Shown here piece by piece: positions 25,152 to 33,931 of a stretch of DNA of 64,000 bases. The position numbers and the translations under genes are program-made. The stretch is from positions 19,134 to 83,133 of the forward strand of contig NZ_JAMBNX010000013.1 in NCBI RefSeq assembly GCF_023715325.1, in the 5' to 3' direction. Every line of letters begins with the position of its first letter. The stretch's first letter is position 1. The DNA is from Agromyces mediolanus. GTDB taxonomy: Bacteria > Actinomycetota > Actinomycetes > Actinomycetales > Microbacteriaceae. Below the pieces are notes generated by a model, which was not told the DNA's origin, did no database searches, and saw nothing but the letters and a program-made list of their open reading frames with translations.

Positions 25152-25967
25152 TCACGCGAGCTGACGGAGGAAGGTGCGGCGGTCCCGGGAGACCTGATCG
25201 GGGTCCCATCCGGGTCTGGGCACGCTGCTGAGGAGCAGGCGCGTGTACGGGTGCTGCGGATCGCGCAGCACCCGGCTCGTCTCGCCCGACTCGACCACCT
25301 CGCCGCGGAACATCACGATGAGCTCCTCGGTGATCGAGCGGACGACCTCGAGGTCGTGGCTGACGAAGACGATGGCGACCCCGGTGTCGGCGCGGATGCG
25401 CGCGAGCAGCCGGAGGATCTGCGCCTGCACCGAGACGTCGAGCGCGCTCGTCGCCTCGTCGAGGAGCAGGAGGCGCGGGGATGCCGCGAGCGCCCGGGCG
25501 ATCGCGACGCGCTGCCGCTGCCCGCCGGAGAGCTCGCGGGGCAGGGCGCGCCGGGCCCGTTCGGGCAGGTCGACCTGGTCGAGCACCTCGCGGCGGCGGG
25601 CGGTGCGGGCCGCGCCGCGGAGGCCGCCGTGCAGGGTGATGATCTCGTCGATCGCCTCCTCGGGGGTCTGCCGCGGGTCGAGGCTCTGGTACGGGTCCTG
25701 GAAGACCATCTGCATGATGCCGGCGCGCTCGTGCCGGGCCCGCCGCGAGGTGCGCGCCTCGAGTTCGGTGCCGGCGACGACGATGCGCCCGGCGTCGGCC
25801 TGCTCGATGCCGGTGATGAGCCGGGAGAGGGTGGTCTTGCCGGAGCCGGACTCGCCGACGACGCCGAGGGAGCCGCCCTGGGCGAGCTCGAAGGAGACGT
25901 CGGTGACGGCCTTCACCCGACCGTGGTCGTAGCTCTTGCTCAGCCCTTCGACGGTGAGGATGCTCAC
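25152..25967 (-). CDS. Peptide-type ABC transporter ATP-binding protein (DppF/OppF-like)
   Basis: 271-residue cytosolic ATPase of the importer. Walker A GESGSGKT (about 38-45), QMVFQDPYQSLDPR, signature LSGGQRQRVAIARAL, Walker B LLLLDEATSALD and switch His in VFVSHDLEV. The C-terminal segment with HPYTRLLLSSVP is the extension typical of oligopeptide-type ATPases, although it lacks the usual cysteines of an iron-sulfur site. Its GTG overlaps the preceding gene's TGA by 4 bp. It forms an ATPase pair with the next upstream gene. Confidence 0.93.
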   Translation of the reverse strand: MSILTVEGLSKSYDHGRVKAVTDVSFELAQGGSLGVVGESGSGKTTLSRLITGIEQADAGRIVVAGTELEARTSRRARHERAGIMQMVFQDPYQSLDPRQTPEEAIDEIITLHGGLRGAARTARRREVLDQVDLPERARRALPRELSGGQRQRVAIARALAASPRLLLLDEATSALDVSVQAQILRLLARIRADTGVAIVFVSHDLEVVRSITEELIVMFRGEVVESGETSRVLRDPQHPYTRLLLSSVPRPGWDPDQVSRDRRTFLRQLA

Positions 25968-26809
25968 GCGGCGCCTCCGATCGGCGTGGGCGCCTCGGCG
26001 TCGAGCCTGGAGGGCATCGCGTCGAGGAGCTTGCGGGTGTACGGGTGCTCGGGTCGTTCGAAGACGTCGAGGGCGCGGCCCTGCTCGACGACGACGCCGG
26101 ACTGCATGACGTGGATGCGGTCGCAGCTCGCTGCGGCGAGGTCGAGGTCGTGGGTGACGAACACGATCGCGAGGCCGCGCTCTTCGCGGAGGCGGCGCAG
26201 CAGGCCCATGATCTCGGCCTGCGTGGTGACGTCGAGCGCGGTGGTGGCCTCGTCGGCGAGGAGCAGCCGGGGTTCGGTGGAGAGCGCCGAGGCGATCATC
26301 ACGCGCTGCAGCATGCCGCCCGAGAGCTCGTGCGGGTAGCGGTCGGCGAGCGTCTCCGGATCGGGCAGGCCGACCTCGTCGAGAAGCGACACGACCTGCT
26401 GCGCCGCGCGGGTGCGGCTCCAGCCGCGGGTGCGGCGCAGGCCGTCGGCGACGAACGCGCCGATGCGCTGGTACGGGTTCACGTGGGCGCGCGGGTCTTG
26501 GAAGATCATCGCGGCGACCTCGCGGCGCACCCGCAGCACCTCGCGGCGTCCGGCGCCGACGAGCTCGCGCCCGGCGACCCGCACCGAACCGGTGAGCCGG
26601 GCGCCCTTCGGTGCGAGGCCGACGGCGGCGCGGAGCGTCATCGACTTGCCCGAACCGGACTCGCCGACGAGGCCGACGATCTCGCCTGCGGCGCAGCTGA
26701 GGCCGACACCGTCGAGGATGCGCACGGCGGTCTCTCCGGCGCCGACGTCGAGGCGGAGGTCATCGATCGCGAGCACCGCGGCATCCACCTGCTGGTTCGA
26801 TCCGCTCAT
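25964..26809 (-). CDS. Peptide-type ABC transporter ATP-binding protein (DppD/OppD-like)
   Basis: 281-residue ATPase. Walker A GESGSGKS, IFQDPRAHVNPY, signature LSGGMLQRVMIASAL, Walker B LLADEATTALD and VFVTHDLDLA are all in order. HPYTRKLLDAMP marks the oligopeptide-transporter C-terminal extension. Start ATG 26809 overlaps the TGA of the permease gene (ATGA). With the DppF-like partner it would energise import through the two permeases encoded just upstream in the operon. Confidence 0.93.
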   Translation of the reverse strand: MSGSNQQVDAAVLAIDDLRLDVGAGETAVRILDGVGLSCAAGEIVGLVGESGSGKSMTLRAAVGLAPKGARLTGSVRVAGRELVGAGRREVLRVRREVAAMIFQDPRAHVNPYQRIGAFVADGLRRTRGWSRTRAAQQVVSLLDEVGLPDPETLADRYPHELSGGMLQRVMIASALSTEPRLLLADEATTALDVTTQAEIMGLLRRLREERGLAIVFVTHDLDLAAASCDRIHVMQSGVVVEQGRALDVFERPEHPYTRKLLDAMPSRLDAEAPTPIGGAA

Positions 26810-27684
26810 GCGCTCGTCCTCCTCACGCGTTCGGCGATGCCCTCGCCCAGCAGGCTGAAGCTGACGACGGCGATGACGATGACGACGCCGGGCGCGAGCG
26901 CCGGGGCCGGCGAGCCCTGGATCAGGGCGGCCTGGCCCGCGGCGACCATGGCGCCCCAGTCGGCTTCGGGCGGCTGCACGCCGAAGCCGAGGAAGGAGAG
27001 GCCGGCGAGGTCGATCATGGCGTAGCCGAAGCACAGCGTCGCCTGGGCCAGCACGAACGGGGCGATGTTCGGCACGAGGTGCAGCGAGGTGATCCGCCAG
27101 GCCGACATGCCCTGCAGTTCGAGCGCCCGGATGTACGGCGTCTGCCGCTCGGCGAGTGCGACGCTCCGGGTCGTGCGCGCCATGTACGGGATGTACGCGA
27201 CGGCGAGCGCGACCACGGTCGAGGCGAGGCCGGGGCCGAAGACCGCGACGATCAGGATGGCGAGCAGCACGCCGGGGAACGCGAAGAGGATCTCGACGAA
27301 GCGCGAGGCGGTCGCGTCGACCCACCCGCCGCGCCAGGCCGACAGCACGCCCACGGTCACGCCGATGAGGGTCGAGCCGAGCACGACGCCGAGCGGGCCG
27401 AGGAGCGAGATCCGTGCGCCCCAGATGACCCGGGAGAGCACGTCGCGGCCGGCCTCGTCGGTGCCGAGCAGGTGGGCCGCCGACGGCGGCTGCAGGGCGT
27501 CGATGAGGGAGACCTGGTTGGGATCGTACGGCGCGATGACGGGCGCGAGGATCGCGACGAGCACGAGCACGCCGAGCGCGATGACGGCGGCGAGCGTGAG
27601 CGCGTTGCCGCGGTGGCGGATGGCGAGCCAGGAGCGCCGCGTGAGCAGGTGCGTCGAGCGCGTCTCGGTGGTGGGGAGCGTCAC
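26806..27684 (-). CDS. Peptide-type ABC transporter permease (DppC-like)
   Basis: 292-residue inner-membrane permease with about six helices. The N-terminal cytoplasmic stretch and first helix (ALTLAAVIALGVLVLVAILAP) are followed by the DppC pattern LLGTDEAGRDVLSRVIWGARISL, and later the EAA loop (RALELQGMSAWRITSLHLVPNI). The start is GTG 27684, overlapping the upstream TGA (GTGA). Substrate specificity cannot be read from permease sequences. Confidence 0.93.
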   Translation of the reverse strand: MTLPTTETRSTHLLTRRSWLAIRHRGNALTLAAVIALGVLVLVAILAPVIAPYDPNQVSLIDALQPPSAAHLLGTDEAGRDVLSRVIWGARISLLGPLGVVLGSTLIGVTVGVLSAWRGGWVDATASRFVEILFAFPGVLLAILIVAVFGPGLASTVVALAVAYIPYMARTTRSVALAERQTPYIRALELQGMSAWRITSLHLVPNIAPFVLAQATLCFGYAMIDLAGLSFLGFGVQPPEADWGAMVAAGQAALIQGSPAPALAPGVVIVIAVVSFSLLGEGIAERVRRTSA

Positions 27685-28637
27685 CGTGCGCCTCCCTTCG
27701 CCCGGGCGCGGGGTTCGAGCACCGGGTAGAGCAGGTCGACGACGAGGTTCGAGAGCACGAACACGGCGACGATGATGAGGATCACGGCCTGCACGACGGG
27801 GAAGTCCTTCACGTTGACGGCCTGCACGAGCAGCGAGCCGATGCCGTTCAGGCCGAACACCGTCTCGACGATCGTGGTCGTCACGAGCAGGCCGGAGATG
27901 ACGAGGCCGGCGAGGGTCACGACGGGCACGATGCCGCCGCGGAACGCCTGCCCCCACACCACGCGCGAGGAGGAGAAGCCGCGCACCCTGGCCGTCTCGA
28001 CGTACTCCTTGCCGAGGGCGCCGATCATCGAGGTGCGCGTGGTTCTCAGCACGAGCGCGGCGGAGGAGAGTGCGAGGGCGACCGCCGGCAGGGTCAGATG
28101 CCAGAGCCGGTCGCCGAAGCCCTCCCCCGCCCCGAACGCCGGGAACCAGCCGAGCGTCACCGCGAACAGCGAGGTGAGCGCCATCGCGACGACGAACGAC
28201 GGGGTGGCCATCGCGACCGTGCTGACGACGATCGCCGTGCCGTCGACGCCGCCGCGCTTTACCGCGGCGAGGACGCCGACGAGCACGCCGATCACGAGGA
28301 TCAGCACCGCGGCGTAGCCGACGAGCAGCGCCGTCGTCGGCACCCGGCTCGCGATGAGCTCGGAGACCGGCTGGCGGAACTGGATGGAGAGGCCGAAGTC
28401 GCCCTGCACGACGCCGCCGAGCCACAGCACGTACTGCGACAGGAACGGCTCGTCGAGGTGGTACTGGTCGCGGATCGCCTGCAGCGTCTCCGCCGTCACC
28501 GAGTTGCCGCGCACGAGGAAGGACTCGGGCGAGCCGGGCGCGAGGTACATGGCCCCGAAGACGATGAAGGAGGTCGCGAGGAGCACGAGGGCGAGGGAGC
28601 CGACGCGCCGCGCGAGCGGGAGCAGCCAGGCGCTCAT
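27681..28637 (-). CDS. Peptide-type ABC transporter permease (DppB-like)
   Basis: 318-residue permease. It opens with SLALVLLATSFIVFGAMYLAPGSPE, the usual DppB/OppB helix 1, followed by YHLDEPFLSQYVLWLGGVVQGDFGLSI, and carries the coupling loop EYVETARVRGFSSSRVVWGQAFRGGI. It ends with LSNLVVDLLYPVLEPR, also typical. The ATG overlaps the stop of the binding-protein gene (ATGA), so the importer genes are translationally coupled. Confidence 0.93.
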   Translation of the reverse strand: MSAWLLPLARRVGSLALVLLATSFIVFGAMYLAPGSPESFLVRGNSVTAETLQAIRDQYHLDEPFLSQYVLWLGGVVQGDFGLSIQFRQPVSELIASRVPTTALLVGYAAVLILVIGVLVGVLAAVKRGGVDGTAIVVSTVAMATPSFVVAMALTSLFAVTLGWFPAFGAGEGFGDRLWHLTLPAVALALSSAALVLRTTRTSMIGALGKEYVETARVRGFSSSRVVWGQAFRGGIVPVVTLAGLVISGLLVTTTIVETVFGLNGIGSLLVQAVNVKDFPVVQAVILIIVAVFVLSNLVVDLLYPVLEPRARAKGGAR

Positions 28638-30274
28638 CCGGCGGCCCCGATCATCGCCGCCCACGGCGAGTGCAGCTGCACGTAGGAGGCCGGGGCCCCG
28701 GTGGCGCGGGCGTTCAGGAACATCGTGTTGTAGGGCGCGTAGAGCGGGATCCAGAGCGACTCGTCGACGACGATCCGCTGCGCCTCGACGATGGATGCCG
28801 CACGCTCGGCGGGGTCGGACTGAGTGCCCGCCTGCGCGATGAGGGCGTCGTAGTCGGGGTTCGAGAAGCCGAAGAAGTTGTAGAAGTTGCCCGTCTCGAA
28901 GTAGCGGTACATCTGCAGCGGGTCGGCGAAGTCGGTGCCCCAGGCGGTGAGGTAGAGGTCGATGCCCTTCCGCGCCTCGGCGTCGGTGTAGACGGCGTAG
29001 TACTGGTCGACGGGCACCGAGCTGATCTCGACGTCGAGGCCGATCTTGGCGGCGGCCGATTGGATCTCGGCGCCGATCACGGGCGTCTGCGCCTCGGCGC
29101 TCGTCGTGGCGAGCACGATCGGCTCGGTGGGCGCCGTGGTGGTGGCGAGCAGTTCCTTCGCGGCATCCAGGTCGAGGGTCGCCGAGTCGATGTCGTCCCA
29201 GGCGGCCCGGAAGGCGTCGCGCTCGTAGCCCCAGGTGCCGGGCACCGCGGGGGCGCGCTGCTCCTGGCCGGCGCCGGCGATGGCGACGTCGATGATGGCC
29301 TGCCGGTCGATGACCATGGAGAGGGCCTCGCGCACGACGGGGTCGGCGAGGGGGCCGGTGGGGTCCATCACGATCGCGTTGTAGCCCTGCGTGCTCGGCC
29401 CGTAGTAGACGGTGCCGACGCCGCTGCCCGAGAGCCGGGTGATCGCCGAGGGGGCGACGTCCCAGGTGCCGTCGAGCGAGCCGGAGAGCAGGCCGTTCAC
29501 GACCGCGGCGGGGTCGCGCACGATGGCGAACTCCACGGTCTCGGTCTTGGCGCGCAGCTCGGCGTCGAAGTAGTCGTCGTCGCGGACGAGGGTGATCGTC
29601 TGCCCGGAGTCCCAGCGGTCGAACTCGTACGGGCCGATGCAGTTCACGCCGCCCTGGGGTGTGCCGTAGCGCTCGCCGAGCTCCTGCACGGTGGCGGCGC
29701 GCTCGACGATGCCGGCGGGGCTCGACAGGTAGGCGTTGAACAGCTCGTCGGGGGCGCTCAGGGTGACGGTGACCTCGAGCGGCCCGGTGGCGTCGATCGA
29801 GGCGACGTTCGCGAACGCGCCGGACCAGAACGAGCCGGCGGCGGGGTCGAGGTGCCGCTGCAGACTGAAGACGACGTCGTCGGCGGTCAGCGGCGAGCCG
29901 TCGTGGAACCTCGCCCCGTCGCGCAGGGTGTAGACCCAGGTGGTGGGGTCGGGGTGGTCGAACGACTCGGCGAGCGCGGGCTCGAGCGAGAGGTCCGGAG
30001 CGAGGCGCAGCAGGCCCTCGCAGACGTTCGCGAGGATCGAGCCGGTGGTGTTGTCGGCGTTGTAGATCCAGTCGAGCGAGGCCGGTTCGCTGGAGACGGC
30101 CCAGGTGATGCGGTCGAGCTCGCCGGTCGGGGCCGGGGTGAGTTCGACGACGTCGACCGCCGCCGGGTCGGAGCGTTCGGGGGCCGCGGGCGACGCGCAC
30201 CCGGCGAGGACCACGACGGCTGCCGCGCCTCCTGCGATCATGGCCCGTCGGGCGGCCTTGGCTGTGCGCCTCAT
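28634..30274 (-). CDS. Peptide/nickel-type ABC transporter substrate-binding lipoprotein
   Basis: 546-residue extracellular solute-binding protein (family 5). N-terminus AMIAGGAAAVVVLAGC gives the lipobox; the mature chain contains SSEPASLDWIYNADNT, YTLRDGARFHDGSPLTADDVVFSL and DLYLTAWGTDFADPLQMYRY. It is paralogous to the interrupted gene at 23479-25113, with similarity over the full length. The start is taken at ATG 30274, five bases after AGGAG; GTG 30277 is too close. First gene of the importer operon, under a TTGACA-type promoter and two LacI-like operators shared with the divergent enzyme operon. Confidence 0.93.
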   Translation of the reverse strand: MRRTAKAARRAMIAGGAAAVVVLAGCASPAAPERSDPAAVDVVELTPAPTGELDRITWAVSSEPASLDWIYNADNTTGSILANVCEGLLRLAPDLSLEPALAESFDHPDPTTWVYTLRDGARFHDGSPLTADDVVFSLQRHLDPAAGSFWSGAFANVASIDATGPLEVTVTLSAPDELFNAYLSSPAGIVERAATVQELGERYGTPQGGVNCIGPYEFDRWDSGQTITLVRDDDYFDAELRAKTETVEFAIVRDPAAVVNGLLSGSLDGTWDVAPSAITRLSGSGVGTVYYGPSTQGYNAIVMDPTGPLADPVVREALSMVIDRQAIIDVAIAGAGQEQRAPAVPGTWGYERDAFRAAWDDIDSATLDLDAAKELLATTTAPTEPIVLATTSAEAQTPVIGAEIQSAAAKIGLDVEISSVPVDQYYAVYTDAEARKGIDLYLTAWGTDFADPLQMYRYFETGNFYNFFGFSNPDYDALIAQAGTQSDPAERAASIVEAQRIVVDESLWIPLYAPYNTMFLNARATGAPASYVQLHSPWAAMIGAAG

Positions 30275-30374
30275 CACTGCTCCTCACCTCGTCGTGGGTA
30301 CGTGCGATCGACGGCGTTCCGGGTGCGGTCGGGGGGTTCCGCCTGCGGTGGCCGATGGGGGCCGTCTGCGGATG

Positions 30375-30404
30375 AGTAAACACGGCGGCGCGGATCGCTG
30401 TCAA
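30375..30404 (-). promoter_or_regulatory. Promoter of the ABC importer operon
   Basis: On the minus strand, TTGACA (30404-30399, consensus -35) and TTTACT (30380-30375) are separated by 18 bp, about 100 nt before the binding-protein ATG. It is one of the best consensus promoters in the window. A LacI-type operator is centred about 11 bp upstream of the -35 box. Confidence 0.65.
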
Positions 30405-30406
30405 GC

Positions 30407-30443
30407 AAATGGAACGTTCTTTTTTTCGAATGTAACGTTCCTT
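30407..30443. promoter_or_regulatory. Two LacI-type operators in the divergent promoter region
   Basis: Two copies of TGNAACGTTC with central AACGTT lie at 30410-30419 and 30431-30441, centres 21 bp apart, so on the same DNA face. Each core is palindromic around CG, as in LacI/CcpA-type operators. The right copy overlaps the expected -35 region (TTCCTT, 30438-30443) for a TACCGT -10 box (30461-30466) of the enzyme operon. The LacI protein at 37078-38115 is the obvious candidate ligand. Confidence 0.65.
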
Positions 30444-30534
30444 TTCGTCTCGGCATGAGCTACCGTGAGGTCCGGCGACGACGTGGTCCGGTGGCTTCCC
30501 GGCACGTCGAATCCGTGATGCGAAGGAGCGAGAC

Positions 30535-31224
30535 GTGAGCCAACCGTGGATCCTGATCACCGGCAACGGCGGGTTCGGCGACACCGCCGAACGCACCGAC
30601 CTGCGCTACCCGGTCAACCCGAGTTCCGAGCTCGCCGCCGAGCTCGACGGCGAGACCGTGGCCGGGCACCTGCTGGTCGGCCGGAGCCTCGCCTGGCACC
30701 GTCATCCCGCCGAGGCGCTCGCGCCGATCCTCGACGAGGCCGCCACGCCGCCCGCCGTCATCCTCTCCACGGGCGTGTTCTCCGGGCGCAGCACCGTCTC
30801 GATCGAGCGCATCGCCGCGAACGTGCAGGACTTCCAGTTCGCCGACGACGACGGCTACCGCCCGGCCGGCGACCCCGTCTACGCCGACGGCCCCACCGCC
30901 TACCTCGCGACGCTGCCCATCAAGGCCATCACGCACGCGATCCGCGAACGCGGCATCCCCGCCCTCCTCTCGAACTCCGCGTCCACGCACGGCTGCAACG
31001 CGGTGATGTACACCGCCCTGCACCTCGTGGCCGAGCGGGGGCTCACGAGCCGTGCCGGATTCATCCATCTGCCCGACACCCCCGGCCACGTCGCGAGCAT
31101 CGGCAGCAACGGCCCGAGCATGGACCTCCGCCTCCAGGCCGAGGCCGTGCGGATCGCCGCCGCGGCCGCGATCGCGAACCCCGACGCCGACCTCGACGTC
31201 CCGGCGAACGAGTGGGAGTGGTGA
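30535..31224 (+). CDS. pcp: Pyroglutamyl-peptidase I-like cysteine hydrolase (family C15)
   Basis: 229-residue cytosolic enzyme. Family C15 removes N-terminal 5-oxoproline (a five-membered lactam) from peptides using Glu, Cys and His. All three regions are visible: ..SGRSTVSIERIAANVQDF with the Glu near residue 90, SNSASTHGCNAVMYTALH with the Cys near 148, and RAGFIHLPDTPGH with the His near 172. The opening ILITGNGGFGD is close to the usual LVTGFEPFG. The GTG start has GAAGGAG upstream. First gene of the LacI-linked enzyme operon; the real substrate may be another cyclic amide given its neighbours. Confidence 0.85.
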   Translation: MSQPWILITGNGGFGDTAERTDLRYPVNPSSELAAELDGETVAGHLLVGRSLAWHRHPAEALAPILDEAATPPAVILSTGVFSGRSTVSIERIAANVQDFQFADDDGYRPAGDPVYADGPTAYLATLPIKAITHAIRERGIPALLSNSASTHGCNAVMYTALHLVAERGLTSRAGFIHLPDTPGHVASIGSNGPSMDLRLQAEAVRIAAAAAIANPDADLDVPANEWEW

Positions 31225-32549
31225 GCGGGATGGCACCGAGCGCCCCCGCCCTCCTCGTCGCCGGCGCCGCGCTGCACGGTCGCCCCGGCACGCACGACGT
31301 GCTCCTCCGGGATGGCGCCGTCGCCGCCATCGAAGCGAGCGGCTCCATCGGCGCGGTCGCTCTCGCCGAGTGGGCCGACCGCGCCGGCGCCGAACGGCTC
31401 GACGCTCGCGGCGGCCTGCTCGCCCGCGCCTTCGTCGAACCGCACCTGCACCCCGACAAGTCGTTCAGCCTCTCCGAGCTCGACCCCGCCGAGGCATCCG
31501 GGCTCGACCACTTCGCCCGCTCCAGCCGCATCAAGGCCGGCTTCACGCCCGAGCGGGTCGCCCGCCGCGCCCGCCGGGCGTTCGAGCTCGCCGTCGCGAA
31601 CGGCGTCACCCGGCTGCGCGCGAACATCGACATCGACTTCATCGCCGGGCTCCGCGGCTTCGAGGGCGTGCTGCAGGCGCGCGAGGAGGTGCGCGGCATC
31701 CTCGACGTCGACCTCGTCGCCTTCCCGCAGGAGGGGCTCGGCCGCGACCCCGGCGCGCTCCCGCTGCTCCGCGAGGCACTGCGCTCGGGCGCGGACCTCG
31801 TCGGCGGCTGGCCCAACGTCGAGGAGGGGGATGCCGAGCAGCGCGCCCACGTGCGCACCGTGTTCGAGCTCGCCGAGGAGTTCGACGTCGACGTCGACAT
31901 CCACGCCGACTGCTGGCTCGACGAGCGCGAGCGCATGCTCGAGGTCGTCGCCGACGAGACCATCGCCCGCGGCTACCAGGGCCGCGTGCTCGCGAGCCAC
32001 TGCTGCGGCATCGAGCGCTACTCCGAGGAGGACGCCCGCCGCGTCGCCGCCCGGATCGCCGAGGCCGACGTGCGCGTCGCGATCATCCCGCTGAACCTCG
32101 TCGACGGCGGCCCGCGCGGACTCTCCCGCCCGCACGAGCTGCGCCGCGCCGGCGCCGAGCTCGTCGTCGGCAGCGACAATCTCAACGACGGCTGGTACCC
32201 GCTCGGCACGCTGAGCCCGCTCGACCGCGCCTACATGACCCTCGTCGGCGGCGGCTACGGCGACGACGACGTCGACCTCGTCTGGCACATGGTCGCCGCG
32301 GGCGCGGCGCACGCGCTCGACGATCGCGGCCGGGCGGATGCCGAGGCCTGGCGCGGCCCGGACGTGACGGCGGGCATGCCCGCCGACCTGGTGCTGCTCG
32401 GCGCCCGCGACCGGCTCGAGGCGCTCCGCCGCCCGGGCGGCCCGCTCACCACGATCAAGGCGGGACGCATCGTCGCCCGGCGGAGCGTCGACGAGGCGAT
32501 CGCCGGAGCCGGAGCCGACGCCCGGCTCGCGGCGGGGGCCGGCGCATGA
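31221..32549 (+). CDS. Amidohydrolase, cytosine-deaminase-like (copy 1)
   Basis: 442-residue metal-dependent amidohydrolase of the TIM-barrel superfamily. FVEPHLHPDKSFSL holds the first HxH metal pair, DIHADCWLD and LASHCCGIERY the later His ligands, and ELVVGSDNLNDGWYPLG the catalytic Asp; this arrangement is of the cytosine deaminase group (CodA). The C-terminal AGMPADLVLLGARD strand belongs to the accessory beta domain. GTG start overlaps the upstream TGA. It is related to the enzyme at 35755-37035 (shared EPH.HPDK, AFPQEG, VGGWPN), so the cluster holds two diverged copies. Substrate unknown. Confidence 0.85.
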   Translation: MSGMAPSAPALLVAGAALHGRPGTHDVLLRDGAVAAIEASGSIGAVALAEWADRAGAERLDARGGLLARAFVEPHLHPDKSFSLSELDPAEASGLDHFARSSRIKAGFTPERVARRARRAFELAVANGVTRLRANIDIDFIAGLRGFEGVLQAREEVRGILDVDLVAFPQEGLGRDPGALPLLREALRSGADLVGGWPNVEEGDAEQRAHVRTVFELAEEFDVDVDIHADCWLDERERMLEVVADETIARGYQGRVLASHCCGIERYSEEDARRVAARIAEADVRVAIIPLNLVDGGPRGLSRPHELRRAGAELVVGSDNLNDGWYPLGTLSPLDRAYMTLVGGGYGDDDVDLVWHMVAAGAAHALDDRGRADAEAWRGPDVTAGMPADLVLLGARDRLEALRRPGGPLTTIKAGRIVARRSVDEAIAGAGADARLAAGAGA

Positions 32550-33931
32550 GCCGCGCCGAGCTCGCGGTCATCGGTGAGCGCGTGCTCGTCGGCGGCGAGC
32601 TGGTGCCCGCCACGGTGCTCGTCGAGGGCGGCCGGATCACGGCCGTGCGCCGCGGGGCCGACCGCGAGGTCGACGCCGAGCGCGTCTTCGACGCCGGCGA
32701 CGACGTCGTCTCCCCCGGCTTCGTCGACCTGCACGTGCACTTCGACAACCCCGGCGACGACCTCGCCGCCGACTACCGCATCGGCACGGCGAACGCCGCG
32801 CTCGGCGGCTGCACCTTCGTCATCGAGCATCCCTTCACGACCCCGCCGACGACGACCGCCGAGCGCTTCGCGGCGAAGTCCGAGCTCGGCGCGCACGGCG
32901 CGATCGTCGACTTCGGCCTGTGGGGCGCGCTCACCGGGCCCGGCCTCGGCGAACTCGGCGGGCAGCGCGAGCTCGGCGCCCCCGGCTTCAAGGCCTTCCT
33001 CCCCGAGAACGACATGGACTACCCCTCGGCGAGCGACGACGACCTCCGCCAGGGGCTCGCCGAGACCGCGCGGCACGGCGGGCTCGTGCTCGTGCACGCC
33101 GAGGACCGCGAGGGGCTGAGCGCCCGCATCGCCACCGAGCGCGCCGCCGGCCGCACCGACTACGCCGCCGTGCTCGCGGCCCGCAGCCCCGAACTCGAGC
33201 TCGACGCCGTGCGCCGCGTGCTCGCCATCGCCGAGGAGACCGGCGGGGCCGTGCACTTCGTGCACCTCTCGCTGCCCGAGGCGGTCGACCTCGTGACCGC
33301 GGCGCGGGACCGCGGCGTCGCCGCGAGCTGCGAGGTCACCGCCCACCACCTGCTGCTCGACGCCGAGGACTTCCTCCGACTCGGCTGGACCGCGCTCTGT
33401 GCGCCGCCGCTGCGCGCCCGGCCCGCGGTCGAGGGGATGTGGCAGCGGCTCCGCGACGGGGCGATCGACGCCGTCGTCTCGGACCACTGCGTCTACTCCC
33501 TCGCCGACAAGGCCGTCGCCGAGCACGACGCGCTCGGCGGGCCGTTCGGCATCCAGAGCGCCCGTGAGTTCGCCCCGCTCTTCCTCGACGAGGCCCTGCG
33601 GCGCGGCTGGATGCTGCCCGAGGCGCTCGCCCTCGTCACGAGCCGACCCGCCGAGCGCTGCGGCGCCGCGCCCGCGAAGGGGCGCATCGCGCCCGGCGCG
33701 GACGCCGACCTCGCGGTGCTGCAGCTCGGCCCGGCCCGGCCCGTGCAGGCGTCGGGCCAGTTCGGCCCGGACCCCTGGTCGCCCTACGAGGGCCGGCCGA
33801 GCACCGTCCGGGTGCGCGCGACCGTCGCCCGCGGCGAGTTCGTCGTGCTCGACGGCGGGCTCGTCACCGACCACGGCCCCGGCGCCTTCGTGCCGCTCGC
33901 GGTCCCCGCGCCCGCGAGGAGCTCCGCGTGA
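32546..33931 (+). CDS. Cyclic amidohydrolase, allantoinase/hydantoinase/dihydroorotase-like
   Basis: 461-residue amidohydrolase that should open a cyclic amide or imide ring. SPGFVDLHVHFDNPG carries the HxH ligands; GFKAFLPEN supplies the carbamylated Lys; LVLVHAED, AVHFVHLSLPEAV and EVTAHHLLLD carry the later His residues; and DAVVSDHCVYSL holds the catalytic Asp. Length fits allantoinases and hydantoinases. The start ATG overlaps the preceding TGA. Which ring is opened cannot be decided; HVHFDNPG differs from the usual HVHFRDPG of dihydroorotase and allantoinase, arguing for an altered substrate. Confidence 0.87.
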   Translation: MSRAELAVIGERVLVGGELVPATVLVEGGRITAVRRGADREVDAERVFDAGDDVVSPGFVDLHVHFDNPGDDLAADYRIGTANAALGGCTFVIEHPFTTPPTTTAERFAAKSELGAHGAIVDFGLWGALTGPGLGELGGQRELGAPGFKAFLPENDMDYPSASDDDLRQGLAETARHGGLVLVHAEDREGLSARIATERAAGRTDYAAVLAARSPELELDAVRRVLAIAEETGGAVHFVHLSLPEAVDLVTAARDRGVAASCEVTAHHLLLDAEDFLRLGWTALCAPPLRARPAVEGMWQRLRDGAIDAVVSDHCVYSLADKAVAEHDALGGPFGIQSAREFAPLFLDEALRRGWMLPEALALVTSRPAERCGAAPAKGRIAPGADADLAVLQLGPARPVQASGQFGPDPWSPYEGRPSTVRVRATVARGEFVVLDGGLVTDHGPGAFVPLAVPAPARSSA

